Assembly: GCF_028623165.1 (NCBI RefSeq)
Contig: NZ_CP117768.1
Location: forward strand, 3,658,001-3,722,000
Source of the DNA: Nostoc sp. UHCC 0926
Lineage (GTDB): Bacteria > Cyanobacteriota > Cyanobacteriia > Cyanobacteriales > Nostocaceae
Length of the DNA: 64,000 nt
Direction: 5' to 3'
The notes under the pieces were generated by a model, which was not told where the DNA came from, did no database searches, and saw nothing but the letters and a program-made list of their open reading frames with translations. The position numbers and the translations under genes were made by a program. Below are positions 33,140-42,110 of this stretch, piece by piece (the stretch's first letter is position 1; every line of letters begins with the position of its first letter).

Positions 33140-33619
33140 ATGAAAGAGCCACAGTACACTGCTTCTACTTTTGAGCAACTTTTTGCTGAGATTGCCCCGG
33201 AAGTAGCAAATACCTTCACGGTGGAGCAATTAGAAGCGATAAAAAGGGGTTTTGCCTCTCGTGGTCGAACCCGTCATGCTTTAGACATAAGAGTTTCAGT
33301 GCCAATTCCCGGATTAAGGTTTTATCTGGTGTTGTTAGCAGGTTCAGAACGTCGCTCTAAATTGCGTTTACGCTCTGAAAAAGGTTTATATCCTTTTTGG
33401 ACTCTAGCCAATATCTTGTTCCTCATCGGATTTCTAATCATTTTTTCGGCTTGTGGCTACACTATATTTTCTTTTGCATTGTCTTCACTTACTCCCATAT
33501 CTGCCTCGTATTACCCTGCTTCAATTCCTTGGATTGAGGATAAGTCAGAATGTGAACACAATAGTAGAGTCTGGCATGATGGGAAGTGCTGGGATTCTGA
33601 ACACAGTCCTAATTTTTAA
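33140..33619 (+). CDS. hypothetical membrane protein
   Basis: This 159-aa protein has a soluble N-terminal part (FEQLFAEIAPEVANTFTVEQ) and a basic stretch (RRSKLRLRSEK). A strong transmembrane segment (FWTLANILFLIGFLIIFSAC) near residue 95 follows, and the C-terminus contains two cysteines (ECEHNSRVWHDGKCWD). The pattern EAIKRGFASRGRTRHALDIR hints at a conserved cyanobacterial family, but none was identified. It has a good ATG and coding-like composition; the divergent rpiA gene lies 187 bp away. Confidence 0.6.
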   Translation: MKEPQYTASTFEQLFAEIAPEVANTFTVEQLEAIKRGFASRGRTRHALDIRVSVPIPGLRFYLVLLAGSERRSKLRLRSEKGLYPFWTLANILFLIGFLIIFSACGYTIFSFALSSLTPISASYYPASIPWIEDKSECEHNSRVWHDGKCWDSEHSPNF

Positions 33620-33772
33620 AATTTATAGCTACACCCTACGTAGCGGGAGCAACATTGCCCAGTCTAAATTCGTCACTAGTTAAGTTACAGGTTATTAGGA
33701 ATACCAAACTTCGCCTTAACCTCAATAACGTAGTTTTTTAAATTCATTTAGCAGCTAAAAGTGGTTATTATA

Positions 33773-34453
33773 ATGCGTCAGCTTTCAATTACTCTATCTT
33801 TAGTGGCCCTACTACAAAACTTACCAGCAATTGCTCAAGCTCAAGTGCCAGAAACTCCTTCTGGAATCCCATCTGATTCCATTCAACAGGTAACTGCTGT
33901 GAAATGGATGACAAACTTTTCCGATGGCAAGTTTTATCCAGAAAGGTTAGTGAGTAGGGCTGAATTAGCGTCAATTATGGTAAAAGCATTTGGGCTAAAT
34001 AAAAGACAAGCTGTTAGCAAAGAAAATTTAGCTATTCCAGATGTTCCTGCTTCTCATTGGGCATTTAATGATATACAGACAGTCTTAAAAACTGACATTA
34101 TGAAAGGCTATCGGGGCAATGAATTTTTCCCTAATCAAAAGGTGACAAGGGCAGAAGCTCTTGCTATTTTCGCCCAGGCTTATGGTGTATTTCAGTTTCC
34201 TGATGACGCTGTTAATGAGATTCTGGCTTCACATCCAGATGAAAAGTCTATCCCAGCTTGGGCTAGAAAAGCGATCGCTACAGTGGCTAGCGAGGGATTT
34301 CTTAACACAGATGGTCAAGGCAATATTTCCCCATTAAAACCTGTTACCCGTGGGGATATGGCTTATGTATTGAGTAAATATTTGCAACGACAACAGCGAC
34401 AACCCGAAACACCAGAAATTCCGGTTATTCCAGATAGCCCACAATCTCCTTAA
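33773..34453 (+). CDS. SLH-domain protein with signal peptide
   Basis: This 226-aa exported protein has a signal peptide (MRQLSITLSLVALLQNLPAIAQA). Two or three S-layer homology repeats follow: ISDGKFYPERLVSRAELAS-like, PDVPASHWAFNDIQTVLKTD-like with FPNQKVTRAEALAIFAQAYG, and ISPLKPVTRGDMAYVLSKYL. SLH domains bind peptidoglycan-linked polymers. There is no OprB porin barrel as in large SLH porins, so it may be a small cell-wall protein. The proline-rich tail is probably unstructured. Confidence 0.78.
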   Translation: MRQLSITLSLVALLQNLPAIAQAQVPETPSGIPSDSIQQVTAVKWMTNFSDGKFYPERLVSRAELASIMVKAFGLNKRQAVSKENLAIPDVPASHWAFNDIQTVLKTDIMKGYRGNEFFPNQKVTRAEALAIFAQAYGVFQFPDDAVNEILASHPDEKSIPAWARKAIATVASEGFLNTDGQGNISPLKPVTRGDMAYVLSKYLQRQQRQPETPEIPVIPDSPQSP

Positions 34454-34487
34454 CTGAATAAAATTCAGTTAAGCGACGTCTTTAAAA

Positions 34488-35750
34488 TCAGTTTTGACCC
34501 GGACTTCTATACTTGTCTCGAATCTGGCGAAGATATAAGGAATTAGACTGTGTTGGTTGCTGCAACACATAATTCCCATAATTAGCCTGTGGTAGTTGCG
34601 TCGGTTGCTGCGAGCCATAATTCCCATAATTAGATGGTAGTTGCGTTGGCTGCTGCAAGCCATAATTCCCATATCCCACAGGGTTTATTGGGGTGACAAC
34701 GCCTTGACTCGGAATCTGCCTAGAGTAAGGTGAAATATTACTTGGTGCGGCAGAGCTGACTGGGGGCGTCACTGGTGCTACATTAGGCACTACCTGACCA
34801 CTATTTAAATTATTATAGGGATTTTGCGGTAAGTTCGTACCCGTTGACGGATAACCCGTACCAGTATTTAACCCATTACTAGGCAATACCTGACCGTTAT
34901 TTAAATTATTATAGGGATTTTGTGGTAAGTTCGTACCCGTTGACGTGTAGCCGTTCCCAGGAGTTAACCCACTACTTGGTAGAGAATTCTGACTGGGTAA
35001 GCTGTTGATCGGTGGCATTAACGTTGTTCCTGAGTCAGAGACTCGACCCAAGGGATTTGTCTGAGTTGCAGTGATCCCATTGAAGCTAGACGATTTCTGG
35101 TTTGTTGATTGGTTGAGTGCTGCTTGCAGAGGGCTGAGGGAGACAGAATTTTGATTTTTTTTAGTTTGATTAGTGAATCCAATACCCACGTTAGAGGATG
35201 TTTGTTCTTCCCCTGTTGGTTCAGACGCTGCATTTGAGGTCTTCAGACCTAGAAACTGGTTATTACTATCAACCGTCCCAGTCCGTAATAAATTTTCTGT
35301 TTGAACAACAAAGGGATTTTTCACGGCTGGGGAGGTGTCGCCATTAACGCCTAAACCAGGATTTAATTTGGTATCACTACCAGACTTTTGTTTGTTAATT
35401 ACATCCTCTAATAAGCTTTTGCTCTTTTTTTCCTCAGTGTTTTCATTAGGGGTATTTGGCGTTAATGAGACAGTTGCTTGGTCAAAATCATTAAACAAAA
35501 CTGGCAGGTTGTCAATATCTGCGGCAATAGCTCTGTCTTCTGCTGACAGTGAGGAATCAGCAGGCTGTTGTGAAGCGACTTGGTTTTTTTGCTTATAAAC
35601 GAAAATATCTGGGTTTGACCAGTATTCCCAGGTTACTAGCCCTACTATAGATAAAAAAATTGCAGTTCCCCAAAAACCAGGTCGCCCTAGATTCCATAAC
35701 CTGGCTTTGAGGTAGCGTAAGTAGGCGGGAGGATAATGACGATTTGGCAT
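34488..35750 (-). CDS. membrane-anchored Asn/Gln/Pro-rich repeat protein
   Basis: This 420-aa protein has one transmembrane segment near residues 25-45 (GFWGTAIFLSIVGLVTWEYW) after a basic N-terminus. The rest is a long low-complexity extension. It contains near-identical TNLPQNPYNNLNNGQV blocks around residue 280 and NYGNYGSQQPTQLP blocks near the C-terminus. No catalytic motif was seen. A structural or cell-envelope role is possible but not supported directly. Confidence 0.6.
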   Translation of the reverse strand: MPNRHYPPAYLRYLKARLWNLGRPGFWGTAIFLSIVGLVTWEYWSNPDIFVYKQKNQVASQQPADSSLSAEDRAIAADIDNLPVLFNDFDQATVSLTPNTPNENTEEKKSKSLLEDVINKQKSGSDTKLNPGLGVNGDTSPAVKNPFVVQTENLLRTGTVDSNNQFLGLKTSNAASEPTGEEQTSSNVGIGFTNQTKKNQNSVSLSPLQAALNQSTNQKSSSFNGITATQTNPLGRVSDSGTTLMPPINSLPSQNSLPSSGLTPGNGYTSTGTNLPQNPYNNLNNGQVLPSNGLNTGTGYPSTGTNLPQNPYNNLNSGQVVPNVAPVTPPVSSAAPSNISPYSRQIPSQGVVTPINPVGYGNYGLQQPTQLPSNYGNYGSQQPTQLPQANYGNYVLQQPTQSNSLYLRQIRDKYRSPGQN

Positions 35751-36176
35751 GGGATTGGTAATTGAAATTTACTTGAAATCGGAAAAACTTGAGGGAAGCT
35801 GAAGGCGTTGCTGTTTAATGCTTTTGCTTTCCTTAACAGAAAATATCTCAACTTAAGTTTGAATGCTAATTTCATCCTAACTTCTCCATCAGTTATTAGT
35901 CATTACCAATAGACATGTAGTAGTCAAAAATTTACTTTTTAGCGGCTGGAGTCCTTTGGCAAGATTTTCTAGAAAGTTATGGTAATTCATACTCAGTTTT
36001 TGGCTATCGGTCACATTGGATAACATCAGGAGTTGACAACTGGTCTAATTTATTGTTGTGGCGGGACAAAAGTTCAACTTTTTTACTTTCTAGTTAGCAA
36101 ACTGTGCGCTGCAATGCTTCGATACGCCTCTGAGGGCACTGTGCTGCACCGTACTATTAACCAGGAGACTACAACA

Positions 36177-36800
36177 ATGATGAAAGCTGAAGATATCATG
36201 ACCAAAGATGTAGTTACCATTCGCGGTTCGGCAACTGTTGCTGAAGCGGTAGGGGTGATGAAGGAAAAAGGATTGCGGGCGCTGGTTGTGGATCGTCGCT
36301 ATGACAATGATGCTTATGGCATTGTCACAGAAACGGATATTGTCTATAAGGTAACAGCCTACGGTAAAGACCCAAAGCAAGTGCGGGTTTACGAAATTAT
36401 GAGCAAGCCCTGCATTGTGGTCAATCCTGATTTGGGTGTGGAATATGTAGCGCGGTTATTTGCTAACACTGGTATTCATCGAGCACCTGTGATTCAAAGC
36501 AAGCTGTTGGGCATCATCTCGATTACCGACATTTTGACCAAAAGCGACTTTGTGGAAGCTCCAAAAGCCCTACTGCTGGAGGAGAGAATTCAAAAAGCCA
36601 TTGAGCAGGCTCGGTCTATTTGCACCGGACAAGGTGCTTATTCTAAAGCCTGTGCAGCTGCCTGGGATGAGGTAGAAGAACTTCAAGCAGAAGCAGCTCA
36701 TCAGAAATCTGAGGGTATGGTATCAGCCAAAGTTTCTTTTGAAGAATACTGCAAGGAAAACCCAGATGCACCAGAATGTAGACGAAATTATCATCCTTGA
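36177..36800 (+). CDS. CBS-domain pair fused to CP12
   Basis: This 207-aa protein joins two CBS domains (MKAEDIMTKDVVTIRGSATV to ITDILTKSDF) with a C-terminal CP12 domain. CP12 keeps both cysteine pairs, C-x(n)-C in ARSICTGQGAYSKACAAAWDE and YCKENPDAPEC, plus the AAAWDEVEELQAEA core. CP12 links GAPDH and phosphoribulokinase in the dark, and CBS pairs often bind adenylates; such fusions are known in cyanobacteria. The ATG at 36177 is chosen because AGGAG precedes it. Confidence 0.92.
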   Translation: MMKAEDIMTKDVVTIRGSATVAEAVGVMKEKGLRALVVDRRYDNDAYGIVTETDIVYKVTAYGKDPKQVRVYEIMSKPCIVVNPDLGVEYVARLFANTGIHRAPVIQSKLLGIISITDILTKSDFVEAPKALLLEERIQKAIEQARSICTGQGAYSKACAAAWDEVEELQAEAAHQKSEGMVSAKVSFEEYCKENPDAPECRRNYHP

Positions 36801-36890
36801 TAGTAATTGAGGTGTGGGGATGAAGAGGAAGGGGGCAAAGGGGCAAAAGAGGCGAGAAGTTCCTCTTTACTCCCCTGTTCCTCGCTTCCT

Positions 36891-38072
36891 CTACCGTTTG
36901 GCAACTCGCATCAATAAAAATAAACCTATTCCCAAAAAAAGAAAGTTCGGCAACCAAGCCCCCACAAAGGGAGAGAGGACACCTGCTTGCGCGATCGCAC
37001 CACCAATAAAGAAAATTAAGTAGTACGAAAATATAACTACAACGCTAATCCCAAAGCTGGTGCCTCTTCCAGTTCGCTGGGGTATGCTTCCCATAGCTGC
37101 ACCTACCAAGCCAAAAACTACACATACAAAGGGCAAAGAGATTTTTTGTTGAATCCGCACTTCGAGTTTACGAATTTTTTGGCGATCGCCACCGAGAAGT
37201 TCCACTTGTAGTTGATCTAGGGCTTCAGAAATATTCATCTCACCATAATCGCGGCTTTTTTCTGCCAGACTTAATGGTGTGCGCGGTAGTTGCAGTTGTT
37301 GGTGTTCAAATCTAACGATGTTGCGATAGGAGCGATCGGCAGCAACAAAATAGATCGTGCCGTTGTAAAAATCCCAGACATTTTGAGAAGCATTCCACTG
37401 GGCAGATTCTGATACCACAATTTGATTCAGACCTTCTGTTGAGCGGTCTATAATCGTCAAACCTTTCATCTGCTTACCATCAAACTGGTCGGCGTAAAAC
37501 AAGCGTGTCAATATTCTATTCTTAGAGCCATCTGGCTCGGCAACATCCTGGTATTCAGGATAGAAAATATTTTGCTGTTTCAAAATTGGCTTGTCTGATT
37601 TCAGGGCTTTATCCAGAGTCATTGCCGCTTGGTAATTTGCTGCTGGTGCAATTTGTTCGTTAAACACAAATGTCATTCCTGTAACCACAAGACTCAACAT
37701 CACAGCAGTTAGCACCATGCGATAGACGCTGACCCCACAACCACGCAGGGCAATTAGTTCGCTCTCGCTAGAAAGACGACTATAGGTCATCAAAGTAGCC
37801 AGCAACGTAGACATGGGGAAGGCTAAAACGATAAAGTTGGGAAATTTTAACAAAAAAACTTGAATCGCAATGTCTATAGGTAGCCCAGATTCTACGATTT
37901 TTCTGATGAGATCAAATACAGCATCAATAGTGACACCAAGTGATGAAAAAGCTCCGACACCAAAGAAAAACGGCGCTAACAATTCGCTGGCAAGATAGCG
38001 ATCCATGATCGTAAAAGGCAGCAGCGAATGGAGGTTGTAGAAAGACGTGAACTTCTTTGATATCATAAGCAA
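36891..38072 (-). CDS. LptF/LptG-family permease
   Basis: This is the inner-membrane permease of the lipopolysaccharide export machine (393 aa). The family start MDRYLASELLAPFFFGVGAF and the first helices lead to a periplasmic domain (about 120-280). Three C-terminal helices follow (ISLPFVCVVFGLVGAAMGSI, GISVVVIFSYYLIFFIGGAI, AWLPNFLFLGIGLFLLMR). Cyanobacteria often have a single such gene. It lies downstream of lptB and lptA on the same strand, 256 bp away. Confidence 0.88.
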   Translation of the reverse strand: MLMISKKFTSFYNLHSLLPFTIMDRYLASELLAPFFFGVGAFSSLGVTIDAVFDLIRKIVESGLPIDIAIQVFLLKFPNFIVLAFPMSTLLATLMTYSRLSSESELIALRGCGVSVYRMVLTAVMLSLVVTGMTFVFNEQIAPAANYQAAMTLDKALKSDKPILKQQNIFYPEYQDVAEPDGSKNRILTRLFYADQFDGKQMKGLTIIDRSTEGLNQIVVSESAQWNASQNVWDFYNGTIYFVAADRSYRNIVRFEHQQLQLPRTPLSLAEKSRDYGEMNISEALDQLQVELLGGDRQKIRKLEVRIQQKISLPFVCVVFGLVGAAMGSIPQRTGRGTSFGISVVVIFSYYLIFFIGGAIAQAGVLSPFVGAWLPNFLFLGIGLFLLMRVAKR

Positions 38073-38328
38073 AATTAAATAGTTAAATATTGGCAGATCT
38101 AGTGAAGTAAAGTATATCTACTGTATTTAGGCTCAAAATTTCATTTTAAATAGCTAAAGTTAACTAACAAATTCATGCTTATACCAATTCTTTAGAAAAC
38201 TGCACAAAATCAAGCTTGGTCAGACTTGGGGCAAAATCCCCAAGTTCAGGAGCAACCTCACAGATAATGGGTATTAAGAATAAAAAATCAAAATAGCCTT
38301 TGAAATTATTAACTAAATAATTGTTAAT

Positions 38329-39057
38329 TTAGACTTGAAAATTATCCCCTAAATAATATTGCCGCACAAGGGAATTGCCGTAGAGTTCGTCAGTAGCGCC
38401 AAAAGCGAGAATTTGTCCCTCGCGCATGATGTAGGCGCGATCGGTGATCGCTAGGGTTTCGCGGACATTATGATCTGTAATTAAGATACCCATACCGCGA
38501 TCGCGCAGTCGTGCTACGATTTGCTGAATTTCTGAGACTGCGATCGGATCAACTCCAGCAAATGGTTCATCCAAAAGTAAAAATTTTGGCCCTTCTTGTC
38601 CAGCAGCTAAAGACCTTGCTAATTCTGTCCGCCGTCGCTCACCACCAGAAAGTTGAATTCCTTTGCTACTGGCTAATTTTTCCAACCGAAACTCTCGCAG
38701 TAAAGTTGTGAGTCGTCTTGTCCACTCCCATCGTGGCACATTAGTTTGCTCTAGTACTAACAGAATATTATCCTGTACCGAAAGTTGGCGGAAAACACTT
38801 GGTTCTTGTGCTAGATAGCCAATACCCAGTCGCGCCCTTTTGTGCATTGGCATTCCCGTAACATCCAGATTACCTAGCCAGACTTTTCCTTGATTGGGTT
38901 TTTCTAAACCTGTGGCAATGTAAAAGGTCGTCGTTTTACCAGCCCCATTGGGGCCTAGTAAACCAACGACTTCGCCCTGAGCAACAGAAAGATTGACACG
39001 ATTGACAATTACTCGCTTGCCATAAGATTTATGAATATTCTCTAAAACAATTTTCAT
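38329..39057 (-). CDS. lptB: LPS export ABC transporter ATP-binding protein
   Basis: LptB powers lipopolysaccharide extraction. Walker A GPNGAGKT, signature LSGGERRR, Walker B KFLLLDEPF with E in Walker B, and H-loop TDHNVRETL are all intact in 242 aa. The ATG at 39057 (MKIVLENIHKSYGKR) is preferred; an ORF extension of 29 codons upstream overlaps the preceding gene. It lies 28 bp after lptA. Confidence 0.94.
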   Translation of the reverse strand: MKIVLENIHKSYGKRVIVNRVNLSVAQGEVVGLLGPNGAGKTTTFYIATGLEKPNQGKVWLGNLDVTGMPMHKRARLGIGYLAQEPSVFRQLSVQDNILLVLEQTNVPRWEWTRRLTTLLREFRLEKLASSKGIQLSGGERRRTELARSLAAGQEGPKFLLLDEPFAGVDPIAVSEIQQIVARLRDRGMGILITDHNVRETLAITDRAYIMREGQILAFGATDELYGNSLVRQYYLGDNFQV

Positions 39058-39085
39058 TGTTCGCGCCCTTTCTTGATAGTAGATG

Positions 39086-39547
39086 CTAATTAGAACGCTT
39101 GAATGCTGGTGTCTGTGGAGCAGGTTTTGCAGTTTGTCCATCATTATCTGATTCCTGGATCATGTAGATGGACTCTACTTGACGATTGGATTGGGGTAAG
39201 GCAACAAATCGCCCTTGATCAATTAAATAGGTTACTTTCTCCGCCCGGATACTGTTACCGCCCTGTTGCAAAATATAGACATTGCCACTGAAATCAATTC
39301 GGCGTTCCTTACTAAAGTACTGTGCTTGGGCAGATGTTGCTTGAATTTGGCGAGCTGGATACGACATTTGCACGTTACCACGAGCAGTAATTACTTGATT
39401 TTTGGCGTCATATTCTTGGATATCAGCACGGATAGTAAGGGGACGATTTTCTCTAGGTGTTTGTGCAGTAGCGGTTTGCAATTGGTTAGGGAAGGCGACG
39501 CCCAAGAGTGCAACTGGCAGTATTAAAGCTAATCCAAAGCGACGCAT
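39086..39547 (-). CDS. lptA: LptA/OstA-like periplasmic LPS transport protein
   Basis: This 153-aa exported protein has a signal peptide (MRRFGLALILPVALLGVAF). One OstA/LptA beta-jellyroll block follows: IRADIQEYDAKNQVITARGN, VQMSYPARQIQATSAQAQY, FSGNVYILQQGGNSIRAE. LptA bridges the inner- and outer-membrane parts of the LPS exporter. Its position directly upstream of lptB, with the permease after that, supports the assignment. Confidence 0.88.
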   Translation of the reverse strand: MRRFGLALILPVALLGVAFPNQLQTATAQTPRENRPLTIRADIQEYDAKNQVITARGNVQMSYPARQIQATSAQAQYFSKERRIDFSGNVYILQQGGNSIRAEKVTYLIDQGRFVALPQSNRQVESIYMIQESDNDGQTAKPAPQTPAFKRSN

Positions 39548-39745
39548 CTGGGATATGGGCAATTGATAGCAGGGCATCATAGCAATTGGGGATTCAGGAT
39601 TTCAGCTTGCATTCTAATTATCTCAAGTACTTTATCCAGAGATGAAATATCCAATCTGGAGTGATTTACGATAACTACTGGCTGAAATAGTGACGCTACC
39701 CCCAACCTCAAGGTTTCAGGTAATTGGCATTTGAGTGAAAATGAC

Positions 39746-39811
39746 GTAGGCACAATTCATGAATTGTGCCTACCAAGGATTTCGGGCAACGCATAATTAA
39801 TTTCAACAGAT
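39746..39811. repeat. 28-bp perfect palindrome with shared repeat tail
   Basis: GTAGGCACAATTCA (39746-39759) is followed at once by its exact complement, giving a 14-bp-arm palindrome. The tail AACGCATAATTAATTTC and AGATATCT (39788-39811) recurs after the unrelated palindrome at 32125. It lies between lptA and the DUF309 gene. No T-tract is present, so it is not a clear terminator. Confidence 0.7.
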
Positions 39812-39813
39812 AT

Positions 39814-40206
39814 CTAATCAGTACTTAGCAGAATTATAGGCAAAGATAAGACTTGATTTTCACCCAGATCACCAGCCATAATCAAGTCTTGCCCTATTTG
39901 TTGTAATGTCGTCAACAACACTGCGCTCTGACTCAATAGCTCATCGACATCAATACCGCTGTAACTAGATGGGTAACGGCGTAGGCGATTGCTGCCTTCT
40001 CCGAGTAGAATTACTGCACCTCGCCAGTTCCGATTCTCCAAATGATACAGCGCTACAGCAATTTGGAGAATGCCTTGATAAAAGGTTTTCTCCGGTTCGC
40101 CAGCTTCAATCCACAAAGCTTCTAAAGTGTCATGACAGGCGTAGAACTCACCAGAATTGAACTGTTCTACGCCTTGCCAAAACTCTTGGGGGATGGTTTC
40201 GCTCAT
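39814..40206 (-). CDS. DUF309 family protein
   Basis: This 130-aa protein matches DUF309: FWQGVEQFNSGEFYACHDTLEALW with the conserved H-E region, then GILQIAVALYHLENRNWRGA and LRRYPSSYSGIDVDELL. The function is unknown in the literature. Its ATG overlaps the stop of the upstream ftrC gene by 4 bp (40203-40206), so the two are translationally coupled. Confidence 0.86.
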   Translation of the reverse strand: MSETIPQEFWQGVEQFNSGEFYACHDTLEALWIEAGEPEKTFYQGILQIAVALYHLENRNWRGAVILLGEGSNRLRRYPSSYSGIDVDELLSQSAVLLTTLQQIGQDLIMAGDLGENQVLSLPIILLSTD

Positions 40207-40568
40207 CCCATGCTGTCTCGTACTTCTTTAATTGTTTCGAGAGAGATTTCTTGTTTTTCTCCAGCAAACTCGTTGTCAGGGGTAAGGAACAACATGCAGT
40301 GACACTCTTTGCGTTCTCTCATTGGTACACAGGGACAGTTCCAATATGTGCCGTGAACCTCAGCCTCTTTATCTTCGTAGTGGCGACAGGGACATAAGGG
40401 CGCACCCAGTTCATCTTTATGTTTGGCTAGTCCCTCGATCACAACTGCGGTAACAGAAGGTTCAGAACAAAAGTATGTTCCAGTCCGCTTGGCGTATTGT
40501 TCGGAAAAATGCCGCATTGCCTCTAGGCTTTTATCGCTGGATTTTGTGTTAGCTTCTGATGAGATCAT
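40203..40568 (-). CDS. ftrC: ferredoxin-thioredoxin reductase catalytic subunit
   Basis: This is the catalytic subunit that passes electrons from ferredoxin to thioredoxin for light regulation of metabolism. The iron-sulfur and redox-active cysteines are all present: C34, CPC at 59-61, CPC at 78-80, CHC at 89-91. The start MISSEANTKSSDKSLEAM at 40568 gives 121 aa, the family length; an 18-codon upstream extension is unlikely. Also called ftrB in some genomes. Confidence 0.95.
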   Translation of the reverse strand: MISSEANTKSSDKSLEAMRHFSEQYAKRTGTYFCSEPSVTAVVIEGLAKHKDELGAPLCPCRHYEDKEAEVHGTYWNCPCVPMRERKECHCMLFLTPDNEFAGEKQEISLETIKEVRDSMG

Positions 40569-40783
40569 GTGGATCGGCGACTCATAATTTAAATATTTCT
40601 TTGCATTGTACCTCAGCCTCATGTGGGGATTACTGGGTGTTTTTCCCCAACCTTACCTGCTCAAATTGTTTTACCTTTGCTCAAAGGCTGATATGTCCGG
40701 TGGGCTGGGATCAGACAAAATCTAGGAAATCGCAGAAGCTTAACTTGTCAGCAGTCTTTTGGAATTATAAAATTTGAATTGAT

Positions 40784-41965
40784 TTATGAATGTAATGTTT
40801 TTTGTAGTTGGAGTTGCAGAGCGCGTAGGCGTAGCCCGTCGTTGACATCGCTTTGCAAAATTATACCAGGGTGTTCCCAATTGATTACCTCTTGTGCTGG
40901 TGGTGAGGAAATATTTGGCCACATTACCCAGCGACTGCCTTGAGGAAGAGTAGAAAGACTCAGAGAGTTTTGAGTCAGCCAAATCAAGGGATAGCTTTTA
41001 GGAACTACTGAACTGGCATCTTCTAGGGCTGTGGTTGCTGCTAAGGTTTCTAAAACAAAACGCTCACCTTTGATTAAACTTGTTGATGCTGTCCAGAGTT
41101 GCACCTGTAATTGCTGTTGCTGTGCATAAAAATACAGTGATGCTGCGGCAATTACTGCTTGTTCAAAGTTTTCTTCTTCCCACTTGCTAGTGCTGTCAAG
41201 GGCAATAACTATCTCTTGTCCACCTGTGACCATTTCTAACTCCCGCACCCTTAATTCGCCATAGCGGGCGCTAGTCCGCCAGTGAATTAGACGAGTAGGA
41301 TCTCCGAGGCGATAAGGACGCAGCGATCGCACCAGCCCCGTTGTCGCTGTCTGCAAGGGTCTACCACGAGGATCGCCCCTTTTGCTCTCTTCTTGTCCCA
41401 TTTCATCTACTAAGGGGCAGGTAGCCAAGGGTAACACTGCTGGATAGACGATCGCTGTGGCAGCACAGTCACGTTGACGGCGACACCAAAACAATCCCAA
41501 AGGCGCACCAGAACCTAATTCGACTGTGTGCCAACGATAAACGCCCCGGCGCTGGGTAGGGTGGTAATATACCCAACGGTAACTGCCTTGGCTAGGAATT
41601 GTTTCTATTGCTTTTTGTACTGGTTTCCCTAAGACGAAGGGTAATATATCCTCGACTTGCAATAAACTTACAGGCTGCGGTGTCTGATTGCGGATTTCTA
41701 ATTCCACCGTCAGATCATCGCCTGCTGACACAGGTTGGATAGGACGGCGGGAGATGGCTAAACCTGTGAGCGATCGCGGCGGTAAGATGGCTGCTACACC
41801 CAAAAGGGCAAAACTGATGCCGCTAATGGCGTACAGCCAACCAGCCATCGTATTGATACCTGCGCCAAAAAAACAAATAGCCGTTGCTGCTAGCACCCAA
41901 CCGCCGTATGCAGGGGCACAAGCGCGAGTTTCTAACCAATTGGTGATGGGTTTGATGATTTTCAT
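40784..41965 (-). CDS. DUF58 domain protein, C-terminus within a repeat
   Basis: This 393-aa protein has two N-terminal transmembrane segments (GGWVLAATAICFFGAG, AISGISFALLGVAAILPP). A DUF58 region follows with the signature GDPTRLIHWRTSARYGELRVRE and EIVIALDS, a fold related to vWA. The last 20 codons (SDVNDGLRLRALQ...) lie in an interspersed repeat also found in non-coding DNA at 43479, 44448 and 44599. The end of the protein may therefore have been created by repeat insertion. DUF58 genes are often found beside MoxR ATPases; none is present here. Confidence 0.85.
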   Translation of the reverse strand: MKIIKPITNWLETRACAPAYGGWVLAATAICFFGAGINTMAGWLYAISGISFALLGVAAILPPRSLTGLAISRRPIQPVSAGDDLTVELEIRNQTPQPVSLLQVEDILPFVLGKPVQKAIETIPSQGSYRWVYYHPTQRRGVYRWHTVELGSGAPLGLFWCRRQRDCAATAIVYPAVLPLATCPLVDEMGQEESKRGDPRGRPLQTATTGLVRSLRPYRLGDPTRLIHWRTSARYGELRVRELEMVTGGQEIVIALDSTSKWEEENFEQAVIAAASLYFYAQQQQLQVQLWTASTSLIKGERFVLETLAATTALEDASSVVPKSYPLIWLTQNSLSLSTLPQGSRWVMWPNISSPPAQEVINWEHPGIILQSDVNDGLRLRALQLQLQKTLHS

Positions 41966-42110
41966 GTTTCTTTTTTAACCCAACACTGCCCGAAATTCAC
42001 AGTGGATCAGGGGTTCGCTAAAAAAGCCATACACGTTGCGGGGCGGAACGCACGTTGCTATGTCACAAATAGTTACGAGAATTGCCTTTTTCAGTCCTCT
42101 TCATTTTTAC

